Counted from the stretch's first letter, positions 48,222 to 60,772 are shown. The stretch is DNA of 64,000 nt from Datnioides undecimradiatus (GCA_008933995.1 WARS01000011.1:18373516-18437515); one strand, 5' to 3'. Translations and numbers: made by a program. The notes: generated by a model not told the origin, from the letters alone.

Positions 48222-48416
48222 GTAGGGGAGGTCCTGCGGTGTGGTACAGGAAGCTGTGACCTTTCTAGGAAGCCCGGCCACTAAATCACTGTCTAGCCTG
48301 CAACGTTTCCATGTAGGCTAAGATAAAGTGGACAGCTCTATCCGGGGATCTGCCTCAGTGACTCCTGAGACCCATCTCATTAATTGCTGGGGCAGCAGAT
48401 GCAGGGGCAGTCACCT
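48222..48416 (-). repeat. Inverted duplication, inner island, right copy
   Basis: Inverted partner of 41540-41735. The perfect 20-base block is at 48317-48336, the TCTCATTAATTGC block at 48375-48387, GGGGATCTGCCTCAG at 48344-48358, CACTAAATCA at 48280-48289 and AGCTGTGACCTTTCT at 48251-48265. Spacing differs by only a few bases over nearly 200. Confidence 0.88.
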
Positions 48417-49829
48417 TTGGTTAGAATAATCTGGATTTCCAGTTTAACAAAAGCGCTGACCCAACAGATTTGCCTGCAGAGTTCTCTTGCTTTAAAAAGT
48501 TGTGTTGGGGGGCTACATTTTAGTGACTTTATCACTTTCTGAGGGCGCAGGGCTTGGATCACAAATGCATTGCATGTTCAAACAACCTATTAAACCACAG
48601 CTTTGAAATCAAGGTTTTCAATACAGAGCTGAAACTTCCTAATTTTGCCTTAATTGCAGTGAAATTGACCTCAACAGACCCAGATCTCGGCCTGCAGAGC
48701 TGAAAAACAATCTCCTTGACTGAAATTAGGTGTCCAAAAAACAGCGTTTTGCTTTATTTCCCTCATTGGTCCACTGAGGTTCTAAAAATGCTCCTCCTGA
48801 AAGAAGAGCATTTGTTTAAAGTCGGATGCATAGCAGTGTAAAATCTGTGTTGGTTTCTATTTTCGGCCCGCTTTGAAGATGCACATTCCACGTTAGAGAT
48901 CTGTGCCGTAAAATGATATTCATTAATTCAAAATTTATAAGCATGTCACAAATGATTCAGGCTTCTTAACGCACACACAAAGGCGGGGAGGTGGAGATTC
49001 TTTTGACACGAGAAGGTAGGTCACCTGAGGAACCGTGCGGTGTCATACGTGCGCGCTCCTGCGGCGCAGAAAAGGTTGAGCTTTGTTTTTCGGTGCCACA
49101 TGCATGACAAACCCAGCTTGACATCTGTGAAGGCAAATGTGCCGTGAATGCTCTCTGAAACTCCTGAGTGACACATGATGAAACTCCCTCATGTCTCGGG
49201 GAAGAAGTGTGTCATTTGGGCGCAGGAGAAAAACAACAGCCAGAGAGGTTGCTGAATTTCTTTTGTCATGGTGCAAGAGGCTTTACCGAGCAAGTGCCCT
49301 ATTTTATTAGTGCACAAGCAAATTCAAAGACTGTGTGGCCAAAAATGCATCTGAACCTATAAGATCACTCATATCTACAGCCTTGTCTCTTCAATCTGGG
49401 CATCAGGGACAGCTGTGTGCAATGTAAAATCAAATTGTATTGCGCAGATAAACCACAGATCCTTCACATTAACTTCTGTGGAGAGCAGATGCATCTAAAT
49501 ACCGCGTCTAAATGTCAGGTAATGAGGTCAAACAATCAGAGGACCTTCACCCAGGAGGCTGTGTGTGTCTTTGTTGCTTTACTTGCTTCACTTATCTGAA
49601 CCCAAGCCACGGTCTTCCTAAACCTAACCAACTGAGACCATCTCGCACCTTAACCACCGTGACGACTATGGATCTGATCTCCACAGATGTTGATGGAAGA
49701 TTGGAAAATTGAAGTTTGGCATATGCATTGCACAACGTTTGAAACTGTAAAGTTTTGTTTTGTTCTTGTTTAATATTTCTTTTCCAAAAATTGGGCATTA
49801 ATGTGCTGCTGCAACACTCGTCTGGTTTC
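48417..49829. other. No gene seen
   Basis: Unique sequence inside the right arm. Short frames only. Confidence 0.55.
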
Positions 49830-50112
49830 AGGCTCTGCACAACAGTCTGGACCTGCAGGTTGCAGGGTTCTGGTGTTGGATCTACACGGGGATGGAGTCG
49901 AGATCAGGGCTCTGTGCACCTTCTGATAGCTGATTTCCAGCCTTTCCAGAAATACTTTTTTGTTTTCGTTGATCATCTTAAGACCTTTCAGCTTCATCCT
50001 TGGTGCCAGACATCACCCCTGTTCCCTTCATGGTCCACAGGCCAAACCATTAAAAAACAGCCCTACACTAAAAGGACAACGTTATCCAAAGAGGTGTCCA
50101 CATACTTTTGGC
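49830..50112 (+). mobile_element. Tc1/mariner-like non-autonomous relic
   Basis: Ends with AGGTGTCCACATACTTTTGG at about 50092-50111, the characteristic terminal sequence of many fish Tc1-like transposons. The interior (CTGCAGGTTGCAGGGTTCTG, TTCTGATAGCTGATTTCCAG, GGCCAAACCATTAAAAA) is non-coding, so this is a deletion derivative or MITE of that group. I could not find the opposite terminal repeat, and the left border is approximate. Confidence 0.6.
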
Positions 50113-50765
50113 AACAGAGCATATGCAATCCTGTTCCCTTTGGACCCCTTAAGCGGAATTAACAATCTCAGGCGGTTTTTATTTATTTATTTTTGTTTCA
50201 CAACCATCATGTTTGAATGTTATTAACTCTGCCAGAGCGCATTTCTCTCCTGGGCGTAATCAGCGGCGATGTGATGTCTAAAAATTTCAGCTGTCAACAG
50301 GCGGTGGGGTGACAGGAGCGTCTCTGCGAAGCGAGTAAAACCTCCGCGCTAAAAAATAATTTTAAAAAAAAAGATGAAAGGGCGCGGTGATTAACGCTGA
50401 CGCGCAGGATTCAGTCGGATCGTCCCGAAATGATTAAAAAAGACAAACTAATTAACGACTGTCCGACTCGTCCCGGGAAATCAGAATCACTTTGAATTTT
50501 CAATCAGACTGAAGAAGGAAAGCTCGGGCAGCGCCGCCTGAGGAAGGGTGCGGTCTGGACCGGGTCGAGGTGCCCACATCAGGCCGCACCTGAGCACATC
50601 CGGCGTGCTAACACGATCTCCGTGCGTGCCTCGACAGCCCCCAAAAAAAAGCAAAAGAGCCCCCTTTACCGACGAGATCTCTTTGTTCCGTGAAAGGTAT
50701 GCGCCATCGTGTGATGAGCGTTTTAAGTCATTTCCATCAGAGGCATGCACGCCATCTCCAGGGAC
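50113..50765. other. No gene seen
   Basis: The part at 50220-50640 is CpG-moderate with ATTA-rich words and opposed 82- and 100-codon frames without domains. Possibly regulatory. Confidence 0.45.
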
Positions 50766-50791
50766 ACACACACATACACACACACACACAG
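50766..50791. repeat. (CA)n microsatellite
   Basis: CA run with one T interruption. Confidence 0.93.
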
Positions 50792-50980
50792 AGTAAGCTA
50801 CAGCTTGTGCTTCATCTGTCGGTTGTCACTTTTCATGACATTAACAACATTATTAGCAACGCTCTGTCAAGGAAGAGCGTATATATAGCCCTTAAAAATA
50901 AAAAGCGCCACCCCTCCCCAACACCAAAATATTAAAATGGCTCTAACTTTGAGTGGCACCGAATTAGCATTTTTATGTGA

Positions 50981-51020
50981 GTCATTTAGCTGTTATCCAG
51001 AATGACTTACAATGCAACAG
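50981..51020 (+). repeat. Fragment of a common fish repeat
   Basis: GTCATTTAGCTGTTATCCAG followed by AATGACTTACAATGCAA resembles the widespread fish repeat carrying CATTTAGCAGACGCTCTTAT and GCGACTTACA words, with an internal deletion. The fragment is short. Confidence 0.45.
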
Positions 51021-52799
51021 TGGAATAAGCCTCAGCTCCTCAATCATCAGGCTTACAGTGGAAGCCTGACGATTGGAAAAAGTGGAAAAAGGTCGAAGCT
51101 GTGGCGCCCTGACGTCCCCGTAACCCTGTTATAATCATAAATAATAGCAGGGAGGTACGGGGGAGTGAAACAGGCTGATATGAAAGAATGGGGACAATGG
51201 ATTACACATCCAGCCTACTATCTTGTAAATTGCACGAAGGAGATAAAGCAACAATCACAGTGAAAGAAAATGGGAGATTGACACGAAGACAGTTTTCAGC
51301 GAGCTGTGTATCGGTTTAGAGAGCAGAGGCGACCTCGACAAAGCAGCATCGCTGAATAGGCTTCAGCTTCGGCTTGCTGCTCGTTGACAGCGGTGATTGT
51401 CACCACAAAGAGGAACCGTTAAGATTGACTAACAATGTGGAAGGCAGTGGATGCTCCGCGGCGAGAATTAAGAGTTGTGCTCTGCTCGGCAGCTTTACTC
51501 GTATCCATGTGCATCTTCTATACAGCCCAGGGTCCTTTCATGTCTGGTTTAGCACAAATTATCAGTTTAAAACACAAAAACGGATGCATAAAAAGACTTT
51601 ACTTCCACTGTTTGTGTGGTTTTTCCTTTGTCAGGCTGCTGGTAGGGTCCTAAGAATAAGAGTGAGCTGCTGGGTCCAACAAGTCCTCCAAACTAAATGA
51701 CAAGATTCATTGTATTGACTGAACCGCAGGCGTAACAGCATAATAAGTCTCCATCCAATAAGTCCATCACCGCAGCAGCTGAAGTCCAGGTCAAACAGCT
51801 TTTTGACAGCTTCCACGTGGTATTCCCAAGTGAAACAGGAAAGGCTGGTGGGACGTGATGCCTGCATCCATTCGGTCTGAGGGGACCACTCACCTCCTTC
51901 GACACCTTCAACCCCTCAAACTGCAGGAGGTGGAGGAACAGGCTCGAGGTGCTGGTGCTAGCTAGCTAACTGATGCAGCGTAGTTCTGTGCCGATAAAAG
52001 CTGAAGATTGACGGATGGGTGGATGTCACGGTTGCCCATTTTCCCAGAATACCTGCGTCTTTCAACACCTGGCAGTTATTTACTATTTGCTGCATGTTAG
52101 AAGAGTGTGACGACAGCTGAAAAACACAAAAACTGAATTGGATTTCAGAGTTTTAGTGAACAAACAACACTGCAGTTACACACGAATGGCAGATTTTACA
52201 TGTTGTATTTGAAATTTGAAAAGTATAAAACTATTTCCAATCAAATTTGAGTGTCTGTGTCTCATAATGTGTGAAAAACGTTCTCCACCGCCGTGTGTGC
52301 AGTGGGAACTAAGCAGCTCCTTCTCGGGCTTCTGGGACATTCGCAAGTGAAATTACCGTAATAACTCCATTCATGCTGTAAAGCGCAACATCTTAGCTTT
52401 CAGAAACCGTGAAGTAATTACTGTAATCCAAAGTGCACTTGCACAAACGTGTTGCCGGCGACACATTGTGAGTTATAGGGTTAAGATGGTTTACGCCCAT
52501 GTAGCCATGCCATATTTTGTGATTTGATCAGATTTTGGTACAAAATTACAAAGAAATGTAATTTTTTACTGGGTTTTTTTTGGTTGTTTAGTAATAAAAA
52601 CGAAACAGGTGCACAATTTGACCGGCAGGTGTGATCTAAAAGGGTTAAAAAAAACGCGTTTTCATTTCATCTGCACCTCTCCCACATAGGAGCATGCACA
52701 GACTGAGAGACACGGTGTCTCTTTGCAGTGTCGCTCTTTGTGATAGCGTTTGCGTTGTTTTGGATCATCTGTCGTCATAAGGAACGTTGTAAAAAGTCA
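51021..52799. other. No gene seen; possible regulatory patches
   Basis: Patches at 51170-51450 and 52290-52460 are repeat-free with GATTGTCACCAC, TGAAGTAATTACTGTAATCC and ATTACCGTAATAACTCC words. I found no clear partner for either in the left arm. Frames up to 108 codons have no domains. Confidence 0.45.
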
Positions 52800-53082
52800 T
52801 TTCTCCCATTTGTCATAAGATTGTGCAGCGGTTCACCCCTGTGAACCACTGTCGCTGTTCTTCTGCTGCACTCTGCACACCTGCCTGCACATATTGTGTA
52901 CATATTTCAGTTCTACACATTTTAGTTCTATATTTATTTTATTTGATGTTATTTTTATCTTTGTTTCCTTCTTTACATTATTCCCTGTAATGGCATCTGA
53001 TGTCATTTGGTGCTGTAACACAATTTTCCCTCAGGGGATTAATAAAGTACTTCTATTCTATTCTATTCTATTCTATTCTATT
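52800..53082 (+). mobile_element. LINE-type 3' tail with (ATTCT)n end
   Basis: A non-coding stretch rich in TTTTATTT words ends with GCTGTAACACAATTTTCCC, GGGGATTAATAAAGTAC and a perfect 5-base repeat (TTCTA) at 53051-53082. This ending is typical of 3' untranslated regions of teleost CR1/L2/Rex1-type LINEs. There is no coding part, so it is a 5'-truncated insertion. Its left border is approximate. It lies next to the third island of the right arm. Confidence 0.55.
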
Positions 53083-53179
53083 TTGAAGTCCTTCTATGTC
53101 TCTTTGTGGTTGTTTTGTGTCTCCCTGTGGTCATTTTGTGTCACATCTTGGGCCCCACTATGCAGCAGGACAAAGTTTT
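53083..53179. repeat. Decayed TGTGTCTC/TTTGTGGT tandem repeat
   Basis: Words TGTCTCTTTGTGGTTGTTTT and GTGTCTCCCTGTGGTCATTT follow each other, about two and a half units of a roughly 22-base tandem type. Confidence 0.6.
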
Positions 53180-53510
53180 AAAGAATCTCCAGACGGGTTC
53201 CTCTCTGCAGCCGGTGACATGCTCCGAGGTGTCTAACTCCTTGTTTCAGTTTCCTGCAGCTCGGCTCTGTGGCTGCTCTGCCGGTGTGGTCAGGGGAGCT
53301 AAAGTGCTAAATTGCTGTCTGCAAAGCCCAGTCACTTAGTCTTACATACGCGCGGCTAAAATGCTAAGAGCTGCAGCCCGGTGCGTGTTAATTCTTCTTA
53401 AATCGACAGCAGCGGCGGCGTGTATAAGCCGCTTATTCTGGTCCTATTCACTGCAGGTCTGTTACACCGGGACAGATCAATGCCCCTCTGTCACACGTGA
53501 GCGATGTCGA
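53180..53510 (+). repeat. Inverted duplication, third island, right copy
   Basis: Inverted partner of 34861-35230. The best block is at 53288-53321. A weaker block near 53418-53490 follows at a matching distance, which supports a long segmental match over an isolated repeat hit. Confidence 0.65.
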
Positions 53511-56500
53511 CTCCGTCCTCCTTTTGTTGCTTGTTTTTAGTCCTGTGATTGTAGAAAATGGCAGATTTTGAGGAACACGCCGCCGAGGCTCGAGAGAACT
53601 TTTCTGCGATGTGTTTTTTTGTGCCGGAGTGCCGTTTGAATGAGTTCATGAAGAGTGTGTATTTCAAACGGGAGCGTCACGCCGTCGGCGCATCAAGCGG
53701 ATGACGGCGTCTGCCACCTCACGAGCCTGTGAAGTTTCAGCGTCTTCAAACGCGCTTGGATTGTTTTTGTATTTTAGGCGCAGATGTTTCAGGGTGTGAC
53801 GGAGTGACGTGCTGATTTGAGACATCTGACGATCTTGGACGGCAGCCCTTACTCTCCCGCACCTGCACGGTAGCATTTACATGATGCTAATGATGCTGGA
53901 CTGGGTCGCGCAAGCTAGCTGGCGACTGTTTAAGGAATCCAAAGGGGCATCGGGCATCTACGTCATTTTCCTTTTCAGATCTCTGTCTCGAGCGTCCATA
54001 CACAGTGTAGGAAACAGCGTATGTCATTTCAGCACAATGCTGCAAGCTATCACCCTTGATGCCGCTTAATTACGGACACGAGAACTGAGAGAATCCATCA
54101 TTACTGCATTCGCTAATGATGCAACGCAGCTCGTGGGTGATTGCGCCCCCAGCACGCGCTACAACCACGCCGTCCCTCCCCGTTTCTGTCAGCTGTCAGT
54201 GATGTTTTAACAATGAGAGCCTTTCATGAGTCAATCAAACCTTCGTTACAGTGATATACGGAGACTCAGCACACACATTTCAATGTTTCTGGCGCTTCGG
54301 GCGGAGCTCACACATGGCTGGGAAGCGATTTCAATACGCGGCGGTCTTTTTATTCACTGTTTTGCATGAAAACGTGGACTCAGTAATGAAATCCTGATGA
54401 TTGGAACTGATTAGCTCAATACCAAGAATCTGGCCTTTGAAGACTGTCAATGTCGCACGGCGGCTGCATGTGGCTCCCGTGGAGACAGAAACCCGCCCTC
54501 ACTGCACCCTTTTCATAGTCTTTCAGTTTTAGAAATGCTGAATGTCATGAAGAGGGAAAAGCTGCTGAAAACGCTACAAGCAGACGTCGACTGTTTACGT
54601 ACAGGTCACCGTCAGGTTCAGTCTAAACCCTTTTGCCGTTTTGCAGTCGCAGGTGGAGCCGTGTCGGGGGACGCATTGGATCTGAAGACGGTTTTATTGC
54701 ATGCATTTATTTTTATTATTAATTATAGTCAACGGTTGCGCTGAATGATCGAATGCGCACAGGGACTGTTTCGTTCGGCGGCAGCAACCTGATGAGCGTC
54801 AGCACGAGAAGCTGATTTATTACGTACTTAGATGCGCAGCGGCGTCATCGCGTCTCTAAATTCTTCTTCTGCTATTTGAATATATCTGCTCCGTCATCAG
54901 ATTTAACGCCGAGATTCTTCACTCATGATGATGTATGTTGCCGGCGTGCTCGCGCATCGATCCGGCCCCTCTAATTCTGCAGCTCGGCGGGACGTCTTAT
55001 CTCCGGGACAGACATTCTGCCACACGGGCCCAGAGCCGTCCCCGCTATCTTAGCCAGAGAGGGATCAATAGCCATCCATCACATGAACAGTGAGCAAAGT
55101 TACACATCCTGAGCAAACACACTTATTCCTAAAATGAACTCCGTTATGGAAGATGAAGATATATTCATCACTGAAGACATTTAGCTTTACGTTATGCTGC
55201 GTACAGGAAGTGGGTTCTTGCATTTCTCCAAACCAGGAAGTGCAAGCGCTTGTTGAAACAGTTTATTTTCTTGCTTTAGCGCTGTTAAAAGCTCATTCGT
55301 CACACAGATTCATACACTAACGCCGCAGTTCAGGGACCACTTTCATGCCCAAGGACACTAAACGCAACTTGCGGGACCTTCTGATCAGCTGATCACCCTC
55401 TCTCTCTCCGTTTTATTAAAACACATAACTTTTGCAATTAGGAAACCATTTATGAAGTAATGGAGCACAGGGTGACATCACACTCCCCTGTGTGTGATGT
55501 GATCTGATCGCTGGTCGTTGTTTTGCTATCTGGTCCGGCCAAGCGAGCACTTTACTGCATGTTGGTGCGTGTGAGCCCCTGCCTGTCCTCCCCACACCCG
55601 GGTTCAACATGGCAGCCGAGTCACAAACTCCCTAAGTGCAGCAGCAGAATATGTTAATAAAGCTTGTATGTAACCTAAATATTAGATTGTTATTATAATA
55701 TACAGACCTGTAATGTCAGGACAGGGCGTGAAGTGACTTCTGAATCATCATCATGGAACGGGTTGCTGTCATCGGCCTTCGAAGGCACTTCCTCTCCGAA
55801 GTCGCATTGTTCCGCAGTGACAGTTACGCTGTTTACCAAGCAAGTTATCATGCGTCATTAGGCGAGAACACAATGCAACGTAATGGCTGCAATTTCAGAA
55901 CTGACACAAACATTAAGACTTAATTCATCATAATAAAGCTGTTTGGTCAGAAGTGTTAGATCGTCCCGCCTCGCTGAACAGATGGTTCCAAAAGAATTGG
56001 ATGTGTCGGAGAAACCGGGAGGCACACAGGAGTCTCTGCAGGTCTGCGGAGTGTTGCCCAGCTCGAGTTAGGTGCTAAGGGTTTTTTAAAAAAAGGACCA
56101 ATTTATCTCCGATTGTCACAGATATCCCACTATTATCCCCTGCCATGCAGCTCAAAACTGTTTCATTATCAATTTATAATTAATTTATTGAGGAAATATC
56201 TGTGAGTGAACTGAGAATTAGAGCACGCACAACCGAGCCTTTTTAATTCTAAAACTCCGCATGGGAAAGATGAAAGGAAGCCTATTTGTCCGCGGTAGAT
56301 CAACAAACGCGCCCCCCCGGCAGCTCACACGGATGATTAATAATTAAAATAATAATAATAGTAATAAGTCACTGCTCTGAAAGAGGAGACTCATGAGGTG
56401 TAACATTAATTTTTAGTGTGCTGTGCTGCATTTTCCAGATACTTCTGCCGGGGAATATTATGTATGACATTAAAAATAAAATATTACGTGAGTTTTTTGT

Positions 56501-57655
56501 CATTGAATTAATAAGAAATGATGGATTTAATAGAATCCGCGTGGGTCTCTCACAGGATTTATGCTGTTAAGGGCTTCAAACTTTTAGAACATGTCCAGCG
56601 TTATGCTAGATGTTACTTATAGACGGCAAATCAAAGGATATAAAATGAAATCAGAAATGGACTTAAGCTCTAATGGGGCAACAGAGATGACGTGTTTATC
56701 CTGGTTCCTACCGTCTTTTTATTTTATTCTACCTGTTTTCCGTTTTACACGTCAGCCTGACGTTCGTCTCAGTGAATGGACCGGGGGTTTTCCTGGAGGT
56801 TTGCGGAGCTGCTGGCGAAACTGAGATTGACTCTCATTCGGGTTGAGAATGCACATTGTATTATTCTGTTTTGCTGGTGTGCATGGTACTCGCTGTCCAC
56901 CCCGCAGCATCAATAACTCAAAGCTGTGAACAGAAGAACGAGCTGAGCTCCTATTGGTCGGCACACTTTGTGGACTCGCGTGCACAAAAATACAAATGCG
57001 CTCATCTTTCCATCAGGACGTCACAGGGCGACCCAGATGCTGCGTCAGTTGTCAGCCGTGATACACGACACAGGGTAAAACAATCAATTGCGCCGCCCCG
57101 CACCCTTCGTCCGCCCCGACGCCATGCCTGCGGCGTCGCCAAGGTTGTGGAAGGATCGTGGTCACGCTTTAATAAATGTTGGCTGTCGGCTGGAGACACA
57201 AAAACACCAAAACAGCTGTCCCACATATCAGGGTCCAGGGTGTTGTTGATGCATCCATCCGTCAGCCTCCTCTCTAAACGGGGCCTGCTCCACAAACCGC
57301 CCTGACGTCTTCGGGTTCAGCTCACTTTCTCAACCCTCTCATTGGTTCCCTCGGACTTTGAGCCGTCCAATCGTCATTCAGGAGCGCGCCTTGAGAGTCC
57401 ACCTGCTTATTGTCTCCTGCTCTTACCCTGACTGAGACGTTGCTGCCCCATTATTGTTGAGAATAAGTCAAAGTGTTGCATGCCTGGACCAGTTATCTCG
57501 TACAGGTTTGTTCAGAGACGCTGCTTTGGTGCTACGGCGTTTAAACAGTCTGTGTTACTTTTCACAAACAGGTTTCAAGTTATAAAACTCATAAAACATG
57601 AATCAAAAATTGATTCAGGGTGAATTTTATCTGTAAATATTAAAGGTGTGCATCT
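53511..57655. other. No gene seen; inside right arm
   Basis: A long stretch without a supportable gene or clear mobile element. Parts at 53980-54480 and 54840-55080 are repeat-free with enhancer-like words (for example CGCTTAATTACGG near 54061). The 97-codon minus frame at 57002-57295 and the 149-codon plus frame at 56856-57305 lie over each other in a GC-rich patch and match no family I know. An AAT-rich run lies at 56341-56368. Confidence 0.45.
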
Positions 57656-58125
57656 TTCCATCACTAGATGCACGGGCTACAACATGATTCAGGGACAATT
57701 CGGTACAATTCGATCTCGATACAACCCTTTATTTCATGTCGATATTCATTTTCTTTTATGAATTACAATAAGCCAATTCTATAAAAATGGCATAGCTTAC
57801 CTTCAAACAGATATTTCATAACAGACCAGGGAGTCCTCAGTGTTTCTGTTGGTTAGTGTTGTTGTTTGACAGAGGAAATGTTTGTGATTGCCCCGTAGGC
57901 AACGCCACGCCAACGTTACTGTCTGACCTTCGAACTTATGCGAGTTTGAAGCCTCTCTGCAGAAGCAGCAGCCGCTTCACTCAACCGATTCGTAACTTTA
58001 AGATCGGGCCGTCAACGGTTCACAGCACATTTAGATCAATCCAGAAAGATCTGAGATCGGTGTGTCGTATCTTAAACTTTAAAACCGATTTCTGATTCAT
58101 ATCAGTTCATTTTTACACCCACAGT
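57656..58125 (+). repeat. Dispersed repeat, copy 2 (related to 4959-5270)
   Basis: The longer of two copies. It starts around AGGTGTGCATCTTTCC and includes CAATTCGGTACAATTCGATC and CGATACAACCC. It then follows copy 1 from 57751 onward, and ends near TTTTTACACCC. The ends AGGTGTG and (reverse complement) GGGTGTA could be decayed terminal inverted repeats, which would fit a hAT-like MITE. This is a guess. The 79-codon frame inside is not a gene. Confidence 0.6.
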
Positions 58126-58689
58126 AAATGTCTGTAGCTCTAATTTACCGGTTGCAAATATCCACAAATCCATAAATCCAAGAGACCCACTCGTCTGTGC
58201 ATTTGAAACTGAGCTTCAAAACAAATGGAGGTGTAGTTTATGAGTGTCGTTCACATGCACAGCGGCTGCAATATACCCCGAGTCTCTTTGTTTCCCGACA
58301 GATTTCCTGTTAGTGTTACTCCTTTATTCCATTGCTGCAGCTCAGGATAACATGAGGCGGGCTCATGATGATAACTGGAAATGAAAGCTGCACCTTCCTT
58401 TGTCTTTTATAGGGAAAATAATCCATACGCTGCAGCTCCGATGAATATTAATGCAACATTTTGGTCAGTTAAACCTCACTGTACTGTTTTTACATTTTCA
58501 TGTGCGTCACATATTCAAAATTGTCGAATACCAAACTTCTCTGTTGCCTGCTGTGTCTTTTAACACACTGCCAGTCAGTGACTTTCCTCTCGCCTTGGCT
58601 CTGTTGGATTTTTAAGCTGTTAAATTATGCATATGTCTGTTTACTGAGAGTAAAGCACCTGTAATTCAGCCTCTTCTGCTTTCTGTGAC
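58126..58689. other. No gene seen
   Basis: Unique AT-rich sequence. Confidence 0.55.
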
Positions 58690-59055
58690 TGCACTCAGGG
58701 TCTGTTCCCGACCCCTGAAACAGGACGAGATTCATGTTTTTGAGTTTCAGTGGGTGCTTCGGTTGATTTCCTGTTTTATTTCAAAAAGGTTTTCCGCAGA
58801 CTTGTTTCCTGTGTCTGAGTAGTTCATTAGTTTCACCTGGGTCTTGTTTGCCTGCACTCCTCTAGTCTATATATGTTGTGTCACTGCCTCAGATCTATGC
58901 TTTTTGGCTTCTGCCTGAACGCCCTGCGTGCTTGCTATGGACTGATGTTCTGGATTTCCATCTCTGCTCCTGGTCTCCACCTGCATTTGCCTCCATCTCC
59001 TCCACTTCCCTGTTCCTCCGTGTGGTTTGCGACAGCGGGCGACATAAAACAACGA
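58690..59055 (+). repeat. Interspersed-repeat relic, possibly a solo LTR
   Basis: The stretch has a TATATA-type word downstream of a TTAGTTTCACCTGGG and TTGCCTGCACTCC phrase and is pyrimidine-rich after it, as I recall for LTR-type repeats in teleosts. It has no coding part and looks old. The class assignment is weak. Confidence 0.3.
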
Positions 59056-60643
59056 CTGTTTGACAGGAATGAATAAGAAATTTGGTCAGGTCATCATTTG
59101 ATAATCATGAAATGTGCTTTTACAGAGCAAGCCTTTGGTTTCAGCTTCTCAAATGTGAGGATTTGATGGATATCATGTAAACTGAGACGAAGATATTTGC
59201 ATTTTCCACTGTTGTCTTTTGTTTTCTGTAAAACATTAAATTGAATAAATTAAGAAAAAGAGAGAAGTTGACAGTTATCACAGACGTAGTACTCCCACAA
59301 ACATAAAATGTACTTTCCTTTGTCATTTAATCACTCATCCACTAAGCAGCTGCATGTTTTGTGTACGCACCTGTCCTTTCGCTTCAGTCCTCCCCCTCTT
59401 GACTCCACTATGCATTAGCTCTTTCAGTAAAAACTGTATTTAACAGTCCAATGGATGACCTTGAGCTTCTTGTGAATTTGCTCTTTTGTGGCCTTTTTCC
59501 ATTAAATGTATTTAATCAACACTCGTCCATGTTATCAAATGTTGAAGGGCAGATTTAATGGGAGATGAAGCACCATACTGTTTCCATTAAAAAGCCATCA
59601 TTGTTATTAAAATTGTGACATTTGTGACCTTCATCTGACACGAGACACGCGGCAAATTACATTAGATTAGAATACGGAAAAAGACCTAGTGACGAGAGCG
59701 ATAGGTTCATTTAGGTTATACCAATTCAAAGGCTTTTAAATATCAGTCTTTGAATTGCAATCTCTGTATTTACTATTTGACAGCACTGCCTTATCTGAGC
59801 TGAGAGTTTTAAGCAATAGACTTGAGATGTATATTCGATTCATAGGCTACAGGCAGACACAAAACTGTCTGAATAAGGACATTTTCAGCAATAAGTTGAT
59901 ATCTAATTATGTGAAAATCATAAATATCACCAATCTAGAAGGGCAAATTAAGCCAAAGCTGATGTATAATAACTACAGATAATCTTTAAAACGCATAAAG
60001 ATGAACATAAATTGGTATTTGGCACGCGCAGGGGCTTGAGCTGACAATGAGGCTGGTCAGAAAACAGCGTGCGAGAGAGTTTTAATAGCCACCAGCGAGT
60101 GACAAAGACAATCTGAGAGGCAATCTGAGATCTGAAACGTAAAAGTAATGAGAAGTGATGTGTGGCTTCGTCTGCAAAGTCAGCGGGTAGGAGCAGCTGT
60201 CACCGTGTTACAGACACGCAGAACGTTTTCCTCTCAAGGAAACGTGAGACAAACAATTCGATCAGGACCCTCGACACACAGGAGAACACAAACTCTTTCG
60301 CCAAAGTATGTTAAACTCTCTCCAGTCAGATTTTAGTGGCGGTTCTGCTTTGTGGTTTCTTTTTCATGGTCACCCTCGTCGTGCTTTTCATGCCCGCTTG
60401 TCTGACGGTGCAAGAAACAAGAGACCATCAGAAAAGCTGTAAATAATCCAGCGGCGTTCCTCCAAAGCATCTTCTTCACTTGGAGGTCAAATTAAGAAAA
60501 TGTTATTACTTGTTCCACAGAAAAACCAACCTTTCTGATCAGCTGACTTTGTTTTCAGAGATCTAGATACCGGCAGTTAACTCCTCTTAACCAATAAAAA
60601 CAATGGCCGAGGCTAGCAAACTGAGACAAGTAGTTATAAACCA
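59056..60643. other. No gene seen
   Basis: AT-rich unique sequence. Short frames only. Confidence 0.55.
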
Positions 60644-60772
60644 TTGCAAAAACAATCTAGCTAGCTCACCTAGCTAGCTTGCTAGATTGTTTTTGCAACC
60701 TGGGAAATGAGCCCATCGCCGTTAGCTAGCTCACTTAGCTAGCTATAGGTGAGCTAGCTAACGGTAATGGGA
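60644..60772. repeat. Two adjacent perfect inverted repeats (TAGC-rich hairpins)
   Basis: Hairpin 1 has perfect 18-base arms TTGCAAAAACAATCTAGC (60644-60661) and its complement (60682-60699), with a 20-base TAGCT-rich loop. Hairpin 2 has perfect 16-base arms CCGTTAGCTAGCTCAC (60720-60735) and its complement (60750-60765), extendable outwards to 60713 and 60772 with two mismatches. The two share TAGCTAGCTCAC words, so the whole could fold in several ways. I do not recognise a known element. Confidence 0.8.

Noticed and set aside
57002-57295. 97-codon minus-strand frame with a globular-looking stretch (DGCINNTLDPDMWDSCF)
   Set aside because: It looked exon-like at first, but there is no matching family in memory, an opposite-strand frame of 149 codons covers the same GC-rich patch, and no clear splice pair frames it.
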